A stretch of DNA of 53,188 nt from Burkholderiales bacterium (lineage in GTDB: Bacteria > Pseudomonadota > Gammaproteobacteria > Burkholderiales > Burkholderiaceae_C): positions 1 through 53,188 of the forward strand of contig JACPVA010000032.1 in NCBI GenBank assembly GCA_016191995.1. The letters run 5' to 3'. Each line of letters opens with the position of its first letter. Within the stretch, counting starts at the first letter, position 1. Positions 18,694 through 27,240 of this stretch are shown here, piece by piece. The translations under genes were made by a program, and so were the position numbers. A model generated the notes under the pieces. It was given only the letters and a program-made list of their open reading frames with translations, made no database searches and was not told the origin of the DNA.

Positions 18694-21600
18694 ATGGCGC
18701 GCAAGCCCCCGTATACCGGCTATGTCGACATCCACGGCCGGCCGATCGACCCGCTGCGCCCGGGGCGTCGGCCCTCGGCGGCCGAGCCGAGGCCGCCGCG
18801 TCCGGTGGACCCGGCGGATCTGGAGCGTGTCTTCGACGCACTCGCGCTCGCCGGCTGGCAGCGCAGCAAGACGACGCTGGCGACGCTGCTGCGCGGGCTT
18901 GCGTGGCAGCGCGCCGACGGGCACGCCTTCGGCGTCGACGATGTCGGCGCGGCGTTGCACCGGCTGCGCGAGCAGGGGCGTGTGCTGCTCGTCGACGGTG
19001 AGGGCTGGTCGGCCGAGCGCGGCGCACTGTTCGAGCGGCTGCCCGCGCTGCTGGCCGACCCCGACGCGCCGCGCTGGTGGCGCGTCTGGGCCTGGGCCGC
19101 GTCCGGCGGCTACGGGCCGCCGGACCGCGACCCGTCCTGGATCCAGCTGCACGGCCCGGGCGAGGCGGTTGCGCTGATGCGGCTGGTGCTGGCGTCGGGC
19201 ATCGGCGTCGACGAGTTCGAGCGGCATGCACTGCCGGTGCTGGCGCAGGCGGGCCTGGCCAACGTGATGGACCAGGCGCTAGCCGAGCTGCACGCGTGGG
19301 GGCTGGGCGATCGCGTCGATGCCGGCCTGCACTGGCGGGTGGTCGGGATCGTGCATTCCGCCGGCCTGCTCGGCCCTGGCAGCGCGCTGCTGGCCTGGGC
19401 CGATGCCGGGCTCGACGCCGCGCGTGTGCCGGTGCAGGCTGCGCTGCGGCTGCGGGTCGCCGGGCGGCGGCTGCACGCCGGCGATGCCGAGGGCTGGCGG
19501 CGTGCGCTGGCGGCGGAGCCGGTCTGCGCGCCCTGGGTCGCGGTCTTCGGCGCCGCGCAGCTCGCGCTCGACGGCCGCTTTGCCGAGGCGATCCCGGCCT
19601 TCGAGGGCGCGCTGAAGGGGCTGGCGCAGGCGCAGCACAAGCGGCGCCCCGTGCTGCCGCTGGCGCTGCTGCAGTGGCAGCTGCTGGCGCTGCTGGCGCA
19701 GCCCGACGCCAAGGCCTGGCAGGCTGTGGTCAAAACCGCGACCGCGCATTCGGGCAGCCGCAACCCCGACCCGGCGGGCCCATTTGGTTGCTGGGCGCAT
19801 GCGGCCGCGGTGCGGCTGGGCGATGCGCGGCTGCAGCCCGAGGCCTTCGAGCCGGGCGGGCTTCGCGGGTGGATCGGCGGGGCGATGCTGCAACCCGACC
19901 CCGACCGCGATGCCGACCGGCTGGTGCTCGCGGCCTGGCTGGGGCACCGGCCCAAGGGCTGGTCGCGCGACCAGCTCGACGCGATGACGCGCGCGCTGCA
20001 CTCGGCGGGCATGCCGTGGAAGGCCGACCTGCTGGCGCAGGCCTGCGAGCGGCTGGGGCTGCCGCTGCCGGCGCGCCCGCAGGCCGCCGCGCCACCCTGG
20101 CCGGTGCGCTTCTTCACGTCGGCGCAGGATGCCTGGCGCGAGGCGCTGGCGGCGATCGTCGCGCTGGGCGAACCCGCGGGGCGCGGCAAGGTGCAGGCGG
20201 CGGCGCCGGCGACGCTGCGCTGGGTGCTCGCGCTCGACGAGGCCGCCCGCCCGTTCGACCTGCACGCCTTCGAGCCCGCGGCCAGCGCGCGCGGCCGGCC
20301 CAAGCTGCTGACGCTGGCGGCGCTGAAGAAGCGCACGCGGATGGACCCGCGCGACGCCGCGGTCGCGCGCTGCATCCGCAGCCCCGAGTTCTACCCGCGC
20401 CAGCCGTTCCTGGACCTGAGCGCGGCGGTGCAGGCGCTGGTCGGGCATCCGGGACTGTATCTGGTGCGCGTCGATACGCAGGCGCGCGGCGGTGGCGAGG
20501 AAGACGCCGCCGAAAGCCTCGACGGCGACTTCGACGATCTCGACCTCGACGACCTGGCCGACGAATTCGGCTCCTTGGACGATGACGACGACGACGACCT
20601 CGAGCGCTGGCCGCCGCGCCGGGACCCGCGGGCGCGCCTTCGGCGCCGGCGCGCGCAGGCGCTCGCTGAGGACCCGCAACGCATCGCGGCGGCCGAAGCG
20701 GCGCGCAACGGATCGCCGGTCGAGCTGATCGAGGCGCTGCCGGCGCTGCAGGTGCGGCGCGAGCGCGCGCCCGGCGGTGTGCGCGGCGACGTGATCGTCG
20801 ACGCGAAAGCCAACGCCAAGGCCGACGTGAAGGCTGATCTGAAGGCCGACGCCAGCGCCGACGCCGACGGCGACGCGAGGTCCGGCGCGCAAGCCGATGC
20901 GAAGGCGGCAGCGACAGGCGGCGACGACGCGGACGCGAGACCGGACGCCGGCCGCACCGAGCACTTCGTCTTCGAGCTCGAGGACGATCTGCTGGCCGAC
21001 CGGCGCCCGCTGCTACGCCACCACGTGAGCCCGAGCGGCGAGCGCGAGGCCGAGGCCGACCGCCGCGACGCGCTGCGCATCGTCTCCGAGGCATCCGGGC
21101 GCGTGCGGCTGCTGCGGATCAGCCCGGCGCAGCGCCGCGTCGCCGAGCTGGTGGCCAAGCGCTGGAGCGTGCCGGTGCAGGCGCAGGTCGAGCTCGACGC
21201 CGCGCTGCGCGTGCTGGCGGCGCACTTCCTGCTGCACAGCGACGCCGACGCCGGCGAGCCGGTGTCGTCCGACGCGCGGCTGATCGCGCAGCTGCAACCG
21301 CGCGGTGGCGCGCTGCAGTTGCAGCTGCTGGTGCAGCCTTTCGGCGACTTCGGGCCGCTTCTCGTTCCCGGCAGCGGCCGCCAGCGGCTGATGACGGTGC
21401 ACGCGGGCGCGAGCCTGACGACGCTGCGCGACGCCGGCGCCGAGCTCGACCACCTGGCGGCGGCGCTGGCGGCGATGCCGATGCTCGGCGACGAGCTGCC
21501 GCCCGATGCGAGCTGGGTGCTCGACGACCCGGAGGACGCGCTTGCCGTCGTGCACGCGCTTTCGCGCATGGGCGGTGCGGAGGCGCCGGTGCGGCGCGTC

Positions 21601-23394
21601 GAATGGCCCAAGGGGCGGCCGCTGCGCGTGACGTCGGCGGCCAAGCTGCGTGTCGGCGTGAGCAGTGGCAGGGACTGGTTAGCGCTCGAGGGCGCGCTGG
21701 AAATCGACGCCGGTCGCGTCGTCCAGCTGCAGCAACTGCTGGCGCTGTTGCGCGATGCGCGCGGCCAGCGCTTCATCGCGCTCGGCGAGGGCGACTACCT
21801 GGCGCTGGACGAGCAGCTGCGCCAGCGCCTGGCCGAGCTCGACGCGCTCGGCCAGGCCGACGGCGAGCGGATCAAGGTCGGCGCCAGCGCCGCCGCGTGG
21901 CTGGCGGACGCCGCCGACACGCTCGGCGTGCACGGCGATGCGAAGTGGCGCGAGCGCGCGCAGCGCCTGGCCGAGGCGGCGGCGCTGGACCCGCAGCCGC
22001 CGCGCACGCTGCAGGCGGCGCTGCGCCCGTACCAGGCCGAGGGCCACGCGTGGATGCGGCGGCTCGCGCATGCCGGATTCGGCGGCTGCCTGGCCGACGA
22101 CATGGGGCTGGGCAAGACGGTGCAGACGCTGGCGCTGCTGCTGGACCGCGCCACGATCGGCCCGGCGCTGGTCGTGGCGCCGACCTCGGTCTGCGCCAAC
22201 TGGGCCGCCGAGGCGGCGCGCTTCGCGCCGGCGCTGGAGCTCGCGGTCTACGGCCAGACCGACGGCGAGCGCAGCGCCAGCGTGGCCGCGGCCGCGCCCG
22301 GGCAGGTCGTCGTCGTGTCCTACGCGCTGCTGCTGCGCGACGCCGAGGTCTTCGCGGCGCAGGATTGGGCCACGCTGGTGCTCGACGAGGCGCAGGCGCT
22401 GAAGAATGCCGCCACGCAGCGCGCGCAGGTGGTCGCCGGGCTGCGCGCCGGGTTCCGGCTCGCGTTGTCGGGCACGCCGGTGGAAAACCGGCTGGCCGAC
22501 CTGTGGTCGCTGATGAACCTGCTGAACCCGGGGCTGCTCGGCAATGCGACGCGCTTCCAGGAGCGCTTCGCCGGGCCGATCGAGCGCCATCGCGACGGCG
22601 CGGCGCAGGCGCGGCTGCGGCGGCTGGTCGCGCCCTTCCTGCTGCGCCGGACCAAGGCGCAGGTGCTGAGCGACCTGCCGCCGCGCACCGAGATCGTCCA
22701 CCGCATCGAGCCGCCGCCCGAGGAGCGCAGCCTGCTCGAGGCGCTGCGCCGCGAGGCGCTGGAGCGCATGGCCGCGCTGGACGTGGCCGACCGCCGCAAT
22801 ACGATCAACGTGCTGGCCGAGCTGATGCGGCTGCGCCGCGCGGCCTGCGACCCGCGGCTGGCGGCCCCCGAGCTGGGGCTGGTCGGGGCCAAGGTGCGCG
22901 CGTTCGAGGAGCTGGCCGCGGAGCTGGTCGCCGGCGGCCACCAGGCGCTGGTCTTCAGCCAGTTCACCGACTTCCTGCGGCTGCTCGCCGAGCGGCTGGA
23001 CGCCGCCGGGCTGCGCTACCAGCTGCTCGACGGCAGCACGCCGGCGGCGGCGCGCGCCGATCGCGTGGCGGCATTCCAGCGCGGCGAGGCCGAACTGTTC
23101 CTGATCAGCCTGAAGGCCGGTGGCTTCGGGCTGAACCTGACGGCGGCCGACTATGTCGTCATCGCCGACCCCTGGTGGAACCCGGCCGCCGAGGACCAGG
23201 CGATGGGGCGCGCGCACCGCATCGGCCAGCTGCGCCCGGTGACGGTCTACCGGCTCGTGACCGCGGGGTCGATCGAGGAGCGCATCGTCGCGCTGCACCG
23301 CGACAAGCGCGAGCTGGCCGACGGGCTGCTGGAGGGGCAGGACCGGGCGACCGTGCTGCAGCCCGACGAGCTGATGGACCTGCTGCGGGATTGA
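18694..23394 (+). CDS. Large SNF2/RapA-family ATPase (DEAD/DEAH-type helicase)
   Basis: A 1566-residue protein with a SNF2 motor at residues 1110-1560: RPYQAEGHAWM, P-loop DDMGLGKTVQTLALL, motif II LDEAQALKNA, SGTPVENRLADLWSLMNLL, FSQFTDFLRLL, ISLKAGGFGLNLTAADYV, WNPAAEDQAMGRAHRIGQ. These are full and canonical, so ATP-driven DNA translocation is likely. The first 1100 residues hold Ala/Leu-rich helical repeats and two low-complexity tracts: an Asp-rich one at about 609-640 and a Lys-Ala-Asp repeat at about 702-755. No SWIM zinc motif was recognised. Its role (repair, transcription or defence) cannot be told; no partner gene is adjacent. ATG at 18694, weak ribosome-binding site. Confidence 0.9.
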   Translation: MARKPPYTGYVDIHGRPIDPLRPGRRPSAAEPRPPRPVDPADLERVFDALALAGWQRSKTTLATLLRGLAWQRADGHAFGVDDVGAALHRLREQGRVLLVDGEGWSAERGALFERLPALLADPDAPRWWRVWAWAASGGYGPPDRDPSWIQLHGPGEAVALMRLVLASGIGVDEFERHALPVLAQAGLANVMDQALAELHAWGLGDRVDAGLHWRVVGIVHSAGLLGPGSALLAWADAGLDAARVPVQAALRLRVAGRRLHAGDAEGWRRALAAEPVCAPWVAVFGAAQLALDGRFAEAIPAFEGALKGLAQAQHKRRPVLPLALLQWQLLALLAQPDAKAWQAVVKTATAHSGSRNPDPAGPFGCWAHAAAVRLGDARLQPEAFEPGGLRGWIGGAMLQPDPDRDADRLVLAAWLGHRPKGWSRDQLDAMTRALHSAGMPWKADLLAQACERLGLPLPARPQAAAPPWPVRFFTSAQDAWREALAAIVALGEPAGRGKVQAAAPATLRWVLALDEAARPFDLHAFEPAASARGRPKLLTLAALKKRTRMDPRDAAVARCIRSPEFYPRQPFLDLSAAVQALVGHPGLYLVRVDTQARGGGEEDAAESLDGDFDDLDLDDLADEFGSLDDDDDDDLERWPPRRDPRARLRRRRAQALAEDPQRIAAAEAARNGSPVELIEALPALQVRRERAPGGVRGDVIVDAKANAKADVKADLKADASADADGDARSGAQADAKAAATGGDDADARPDAGRTEHFVFELEDDLLADRRPLLRHHVSPSGEREAEADRRDALRIVSEASGRVRLLRISPAQRRVAELVAKRWSVPVQAQVELDAALRVLAAHFLLHSDADAGEPVSSDARLIAQLQPRGGALQLQLLVQPFGDFGPLLVPGSGRQRLMTVHAGASLTTLRDAGAELDHLAAALAAMPMLGDELPPDASWVLDDPEDALAVVHALSRMGGAEAPVRRVEWPKGRPLRVTSAAKLRVGVSSGRDWLALEGALEIDAGRVVQLQQLLALLRDARGQRFIALGEGDYLALDEQLRQRLAELDALGQADGERIKVGASAAAWLADAADTLGVHGDAKWRERAQRLAEAAALDPQPPRTLQAALRPYQAEGHAWMRRLAHAGFGGCLADDMGLGKTVQTLALLLDRATIGPALVVAPTSVCANWAAEAARFAPALELAVYGQTDGERSASVAAAAPGQVVVVSYALLLRDAEVFAAQDWATLVLDEAQALKNAATQRAQVVAGLRAGFRLALSGTPVENRLADLWSLMNLLNPGLLGNATRFQERFAGPIERHRDGAAQARLRRLVAPFLLRRTKAQVLSDLPPRTEIVHRIEPPPEERSLLEALRREALERMAALDVADRRNTINVLAELMRLRRAACDPRLAAPELGLVGAKVRAFEELAAELVAGGHQALVFSQFTDFLRLLAERLDAAGLRYQLLDGSTPAAARADRVAAFQRGEAELFLISLKAGGFGLNLTAADYVVIADPWWNPAAEDQAMGRAHRIGQLRPVTVYRLVTAGSIEERIVALHRDKRELADGLLEGQDRATVLQPDELMDLLRD

Positions 23395-23704
23395 CGCGCG
23401 GGGCGGGGCGCGATCGCCGCCGTGGCCGGGGTTGCGAAGCACCGCGGCGCCGGGCCGGCAGTCCTATCGCTCTTGCCGGGTCGGCCACGATCGTCGAGCC
23501 TCAGCGGGCGCGACGCCGATGTCATGACGCTTGCGCGACGTAACAAAGAGTCTCGCTTTTGCCTGTCCCTGATGCCCGGCAGACAACGCTGCCTTGCGCA
23601 CCGTCAATTCAGCAGCGCGTCTGCTGTGCAAACTTCCGCGCATGCGCATATTTGAAATATTCCGTGGAATCGCGTCGGGGATCTCGGCGGCCGGACGGGT
23701 CGGG
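23395..23704. other. 310-bp intergenic region, AT-rich towards the 3' end
   Basis: No gene is supported. From about 23535 the DNA is clearly richer in A and T than its surroundings, as expected for a promoter of the cytochrome gene at 23705. A perfect 13-bp inverted repeat, ATATTT-G-AAATAT, lies at 23648-23660. No canonical FNR/DNR box (TTGAT-N4-ATCAA) was found. Confidence 0.5.
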
Positions 23705-25633
23705 ATGAGGCTCGGCGTCGACGCGCGCCGGCGGCCGCTGGCCTGGGCAGGGATCACGGCTGCGGCCGCGCTGCTGGCTGCTGCCGGCTGCGGCGGCGGT
23801 TCAGGCGGCCCGGCCGTCGGGCCGCCGCCGGTGACGGTCGCCGACGCCGACGCCGGCGAGGCGCTGTTCCGCCGCAACTGCAGCGGCTGCCACACCTTCG
23901 GCCACGGCGACCACCTGGGCCCGGACCTGAGCGTGCGCAACCCGAGCGCGAACTGGGTGCGCAACTTCATCGCCGACCCGGCGAGCTGGATCGGGACCGG
24001 CTACGGCCAGCGGCTGCGCGACGCCTGGGGCTACACGATGCCCGACTACGGCCTGTCGGCGGCCGAGATCGACGACCTGATCGCCTTCTTCGAGCGCCAG
24101 GACGGGCGCGGGCCGCTGGCGCCGAGCGCGCCGGTGGCGCTCGACGCCGGCGCCTTCGAGCAGGCGCGCCAGACCTACTTCGACCGCTGTGCGGGCTGCC
24201 ACGGCCTGGTCCGCAGCGGCGCCACCGGGCCCGACATCGGCCAGGTGCGCTCGACCTGGATCGGGACCGACGGCCTCGCCGCGCTGATGCGCCACGGCAC
24301 GCCGCGCGGGATGCCGAACTTCGGCACCAGCGGCACGCTCGGCGAGTCGCAGATCGCCCAGCTCGCGGCCTACCTGCAGCAGCCGCCGCCCGAGCCGCCG
24401 GCGCTGCCGATGAGCGCGATCCAGGCCAGCTGGCGGCTGACGGTGCCGGTCGGCGCGCGGCCGACCGCGCCGCAGCACGCGCGCGACTGGCGCAACTTCT
24501 TCGGCGTCGTCGAGCGCGACGCGAGCAAGGTGTCGATCTTCGACGGCGCCAGCCGCGAGCTCGTCGCGCGGCTGGACGTCGGCTTCGCGGTGCACATCCT
24601 GCGCTCGTCGGCGTCGGGGCGCTACTTCCAGGCCATCGGCCGCGACGGGCTGGTCAGCCTGATCGACCTGTGGGCCGCGGTGCCGGGTGTCGTCGCCAGC
24701 GTCAAGGGCTGCCACGATGCGCGCAGCGTCGAGGGCAGCCGCATGGCGGGGCACGAGGACCGCTTCCTCGTCGAGGGCTGCTACTGGCCGCCGCAGTACG
24801 TGGTCTACGACGGCCAGACGCTCGAGCCGCTGGCGCGCGTCGACCTGCCGCTGGACAGCATCGACGGCGCGACGCTGCCGGAGGTCCGCGTGGCGTCGAT
24901 CTTCGGCCTGCGCGACCAGCCGCTGTGGGCGCTGGCGCTCAAGGAGAGCGGCTGGCTCGCCCTGGTGGACTACACGCAGCCGGGATTCCCGATCGTGCAG
25001 CGCATCGCCGGCGAGCGCTTCCTGCACGACGGCGGCTGGGACGCGGCCGGGCGCCACCTGCTGATCGCGGCCAATGCGAGCCGGCGCATGGTGGCCTTCG
25101 ACATGCAGCGGCGCGAGCTGGCGGCGAGCTTCGAGACCGGCGACACGCCGCACCCCGGGCGCGGCGCCAACTGGCTCGATCCGCAGTACGGCTGGGTCAA
25201 CGTCACGCCGCACCTGGGCGAGCCCAAGGTCTCGATCTACGGCGCCGACCCGGTCGGGCGACCCGACGTGGCGTGGAAGGTCGTGCGCGAGCTGACGCTG
25301 CCGGCGGCCGGGTCGCTGTTCGTCAAGACGCATCCGAACTCGCCGTGGGTGCTGTTCGACATGACGATGAGCACGACGCACGCGCGCCAGGTCTGCGCCT
25401 ACGCCAAGGCCAGCGGCAAGATCGACCGCTGCTTCGACGTCGCGCGCGCCGGCAAGGCGGTGCACTTCGAGTTCGACCGCGACGGCAAGCAGGTCTGGGT
25501 CTCGGACTGGGCGAGCGACGGCGCGGTCGTCGTGCTCGACGCGGTCACGCTGCAGGAGGTCGCGCGCATCGGCGGGCTGGTCAGCCCGACGGGCAAGTTC
25601 AACGTGCACAACACCGCCGAGGAGGTCTACTGA
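23705..25633 (+). CDS. NirS-like cytochrome with two c-haems and a d1 domain, predicted lipoprotein
   Basis: About 642 residues. The start is Arg-rich, then a hydrophobic stretch and lipobox LAAAGC (Cys29). The first cytochrome c module has CSGCH (59-63) and Met112. The second has CAGCH (162-166) and GMPNFGTSG (Met203), matching the NirS haem-c domain. An eight-bladed d1 propeller follows to the C-terminus. All three histidines of the NirS d1 pocket are in place: His297 (VHILRSSASGRYF), His441 (FLHDGGWD) and His483 (TPHPGRGAN). The ending SPTGKFNVHNT also matches NirS. Nitrite reduction to NO is the likely chemistry; the extra haem domain and lipid anchor are unusual. No haem d1 synthesis genes are in the window. 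Start 23705 chosen for the lipoprotein signal; ATG 23642 is possible. Confidence 0.85.
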   Translation: MRLGVDARRRPLAWAGITAAAALLAAAGCGGGSGGPAVGPPPVTVADADAGEALFRRNCSGCHTFGHGDHLGPDLSVRNPSANWVRNFIADPASWIGTGYGQRLRDAWGYTMPDYGLSAAEIDDLIAFFERQDGRGPLAPSAPVALDAGAFEQARQTYFDRCAGCHGLVRSGATGPDIGQVRSTWIGTDGLAALMRHGTPRGMPNFGTSGTLGESQIAQLAAYLQQPPPEPPALPMSAIQASWRLTVPVGARPTAPQHARDWRNFFGVVERDASKVSIFDGASRELVARLDVGFAVHILRSSASGRYFQAIGRDGLVSLIDLWAAVPGVVASVKGCHDARSVEGSRMAGHEDRFLVEGCYWPPQYVVYDGQTLEPLARVDLPLDSIDGATLPEVRVASIFGLRDQPLWALALKESGWLALVDYTQPGFPIVQRIAGERFLHDGGWDAAGRHLLIAANASRRMVAFDMQRRELAASFETGDTPHPGRGANWLDPQYGWVNVTPHLGEPKVSIYGADPVGRPDVAWKVVRELTLPAAGSLFVKTHPNSPWVLFDMTMSTTHARQVCAYAKASGKIDRCFDVARAGKAVHFEFDRDGKQVWVSDWASDGAVVVLDAVTLQEVARIGGLVSPTGKFNVHNTAEEVY

Positions 25634-25721
25634 CGGCGGTCATGGCGGGTGGCTGGCTCGATCGCGGCCCGCGCGCCAAGTAGCTCAGAGCCGCCGTGAC
25701 GTGCCAAGGCTGCGCCTATGC

Positions 25722-25738
25722 TATCTCAATATGAGATA
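25722..25738. promoter_or_regulatory. Palindromic operator of higBA
   Basis: Perfect inverted repeat TATCTCA-ATA-TGAGATA in an AT-rich patch, 14 bases before the toxin ATG. HigA-type antitoxins bind such palindromes to repress their own operon. A possible -10 element, TATAGT (25737-25742), overlaps its right edge and would make the toxin message almost leaderless, in keeping with the missing ribosome-binding site. Confidence 0.7.
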
Positions 25739-25752
25739 TAGTTCGTGCGCCA

Positions 25753-26046
25753 ATGAAGCTCATCTCGAACAAGCCGCTGCGCGAGTTCGCGGCGATGCAT
25801 CGGGACGCCGAGCTGCCGCTGCAGACATGGAGGCGGCTCATCGAGCGCGGCGACTACAAGAGCTTCGCGGCGCTGCGCGTCACCTTCGGCAGCGTCGACA
25901 AGGTGGAACAGCGCTTCGTGTTCAACATCGGCGGCAACAAGTACAGGCTGGTGGCGGCGATCGCGTTCCGGCCGCGCATCGTGTGGGTCAAGGCCGTGCT
26001 GACGCACGCCGAGTACGACAAGATGAAGAAAGGGGACTGGCGATGA
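25753..26046 (+). CDS. higB: HigB-type mRNA interferase toxin
   Basis: A 97-residue RelE-fold toxin of the HigB family, which cuts mRNA on the ribosome. Family landmarks include NKPLREFAAMHRDAELPL, then LIERGDYKSFAALRVTFGSV, RFVFNIGGNKYRLVAAI and VWVKAVLTHAEYDKMKKGDW. Length and full sequence look intact. The toxin gene comes first, as is usual for higBA. Its stop overlaps the antitoxin start by four bases (ATGA). Confidence 0.93.
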   Translation: MKLISNKPLREFAAMHRDAELPLQTWRRLIERGDYKSFAALRVTFGSVDKVEQRFVFNIGGNKYRLVAAIAFRPRIVWVKAVLTHAEYDKMKKGDWR

Positions 26047-26453
26047 ACGTGAAGGACGTGGCCGCGCACTGGGTGGCACTTCACGAGGCGCTGGGCCTCG
26101 GCCGCCCGATCGGCGACGATGCCGAGTACGAACGAGCCCTGGCCGCCGTCGACGAACTGGTCGACGCGGCGGGAACGGACGAGGAGGACCCGCTGTGGGC
26201 CCTGGTCGCTCTGGCCGGGGACCGCATCCGCGCCTACGAGGATCGCGCTCACCCCTGGCCTGACACGAGCACGCCGGCGCAGGTTCTGGCGACGCTGATC
26301 GAGCAGCACGGCCTGCGCCAGGGCGATCTGCCCGAGGTGGGGTCGCAGGGCGTGGTCAGCGAGGTGCTGGCCGGCCGGCGCCAGCTCAACGCAAGACAGA
26401 TCGCCGCGCTGTGCAGGCGATTCGGCGTGCCGGCCGAAACGCTGCTGCCCTGA
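26043..26453 (+). CDS. higA: HigA-type antitoxin with HTH domain
   Basis: A 136-residue antitoxin. The N-terminal half (acidic, Ala-rich, DAAGTDEEDPLWALVALAGD) is expected to wrap the toxin. The C-terminal half is a helix-turn-helix: LIEQHGLRQGDLPEV, GSQGVVSEVLAGRRQLNARQ, IAALCRRFGVPAETLL. It neutralises HigB and, through the HTH, represses the operon at the palindrome before higB. The four-base overlap with higB implies coupled translation. The gene converges with the glutathione transferase 21 bases downstream. Confidence 0.92.
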   Translation: MNVKDVAAHWVALHEALGLGRPIGDDAEYERALAAVDELVDAAGTDEEDPLWALVALAGDRIRAYEDRAHPWPDTSTPAQVLATLIEQHGLRQGDLPEVGSQGVVSEVLAGRRQLNARQIAALCRRFGVPAETLLP

Positions 26454-26474
26454 TCCTGCCGGACGGCCCCCGCG

Positions 26475-27113
26475 CTACAGCGCCATCGCCGGCCGCTGCG
26501 CCAGCAGCTCGCGCCAGCGCAGCAGGTTCGGGTGCAGCCCGGCGTCCGGCTTGACCTTGACGATGCGCGCGAAATCCACCGCGACCGCGGCGGTGATGTC
26601 GGCGACGCTGAACCGCTCGCCGGCGACGAAGGTCCGGTCCGCCAGCCGCGTGTCCAGCGCCTGCAGGAACTGCTGCAGACGCTGCATCCCGCGTTCGGCC
26701 AGCGCCGGGATCTGCGCATAGTCGACCGGCCCGGGCAGCGCGCGGCCGGCCATTGCCGGCGAGCTGTTGCGCAACACCTCGGCGACGGCGAGCAGGCCCT
26801 CGAACTCGGCGCGCCAGTGCCAGCTCGCGACCTCGGCCTTGTCCAGCGGCGTGGTGCCGAGAAGCGGCGGGTCGGGGCGGAAGGCCTCGGCCCAGGCGAT
26901 GATGGCGGCGTTGTCGGTCAGCATCGCGCCCTCGTCGGTGCGCAGTGCCGGCACCGTGCACAGCGGATTGATGGCGCGAAAGGCCTGGCCGAGCTGCTCG
27001 CCGGCGCGCAGGTCGACCTGCACCGTCTCGTGCGCGATGTCCTTCTCGGCCAGCAGGATGCGCGCGCGGCGCGGGCTCGGCGCGGTGGCGCAGTCGTAGA
27101 GGGTGATCGTCAT
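26475..27113 (-). CDS. Glutathione S-transferase family protein
   Basis: A 212-residue cytosolic GST. The thioredoxin-like N-domain starts MTITLYDCATAPSPRRARIL with a candidate catalytic Ser13. The cis-proline NPLCTVPALRTDEG and the glutathione-binding LTDNAAIIAWAEA follow. The C-terminal helical domain ends RWRELLAQRPAMAL. The ATG has AGGAGCCCCGCG upstream. It lies 127 bases downstream of the YghU-type gene on the same strand, so the two may be co-expressed. Substrate unknown. Confidence 0.88.
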   Translation of the reverse strand: MTITLYDCATAPSPRRARILLAEKDIAHETVQVDLRAGEQLGQAFRAINPLCTVPALRTDEGAMLTDNAAIIAWAEAFRPDPPLLGTTPLDKAEVASWHWRAEFEGLLAVAEVLRNSSPAMAGRALPGPVDYAQIPALAERGMQRLQQFLQALDTRLADRTFVAGERFSVADITAAVAVDFARIVKVKPDAGLHPNLLRWRELLAQRPAMAL

Positions 27114-27240
27114 CGCGGGGCTCCTCGGGGTCGCGGGTCGGCGTGCATCCGATCGGGTGGGGCGCGGGCGCAGGGGCGCTTGACGACTGCCACGACGCGT
27201 GGGGCGGCGTGCCGATCCCGCCCAGCGCGGCGGCCTCGCA

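Noticed and set aside
23648..23660. ATATTTGAAATAT as an FNR/DNR box for the cytochrome gene
   Set aside because: It lacks the TTGAT-N4-ATCAA layout; kept only as an unexplained inverted repeat in a probable promoter region.
23705..25633. NirF or NirN assignment
   Set aside because: NirF has no c-haem and NirN has one, whereas this protein has two CxxCH motifs, and its ending and histidine motifs follow NirS more closely.
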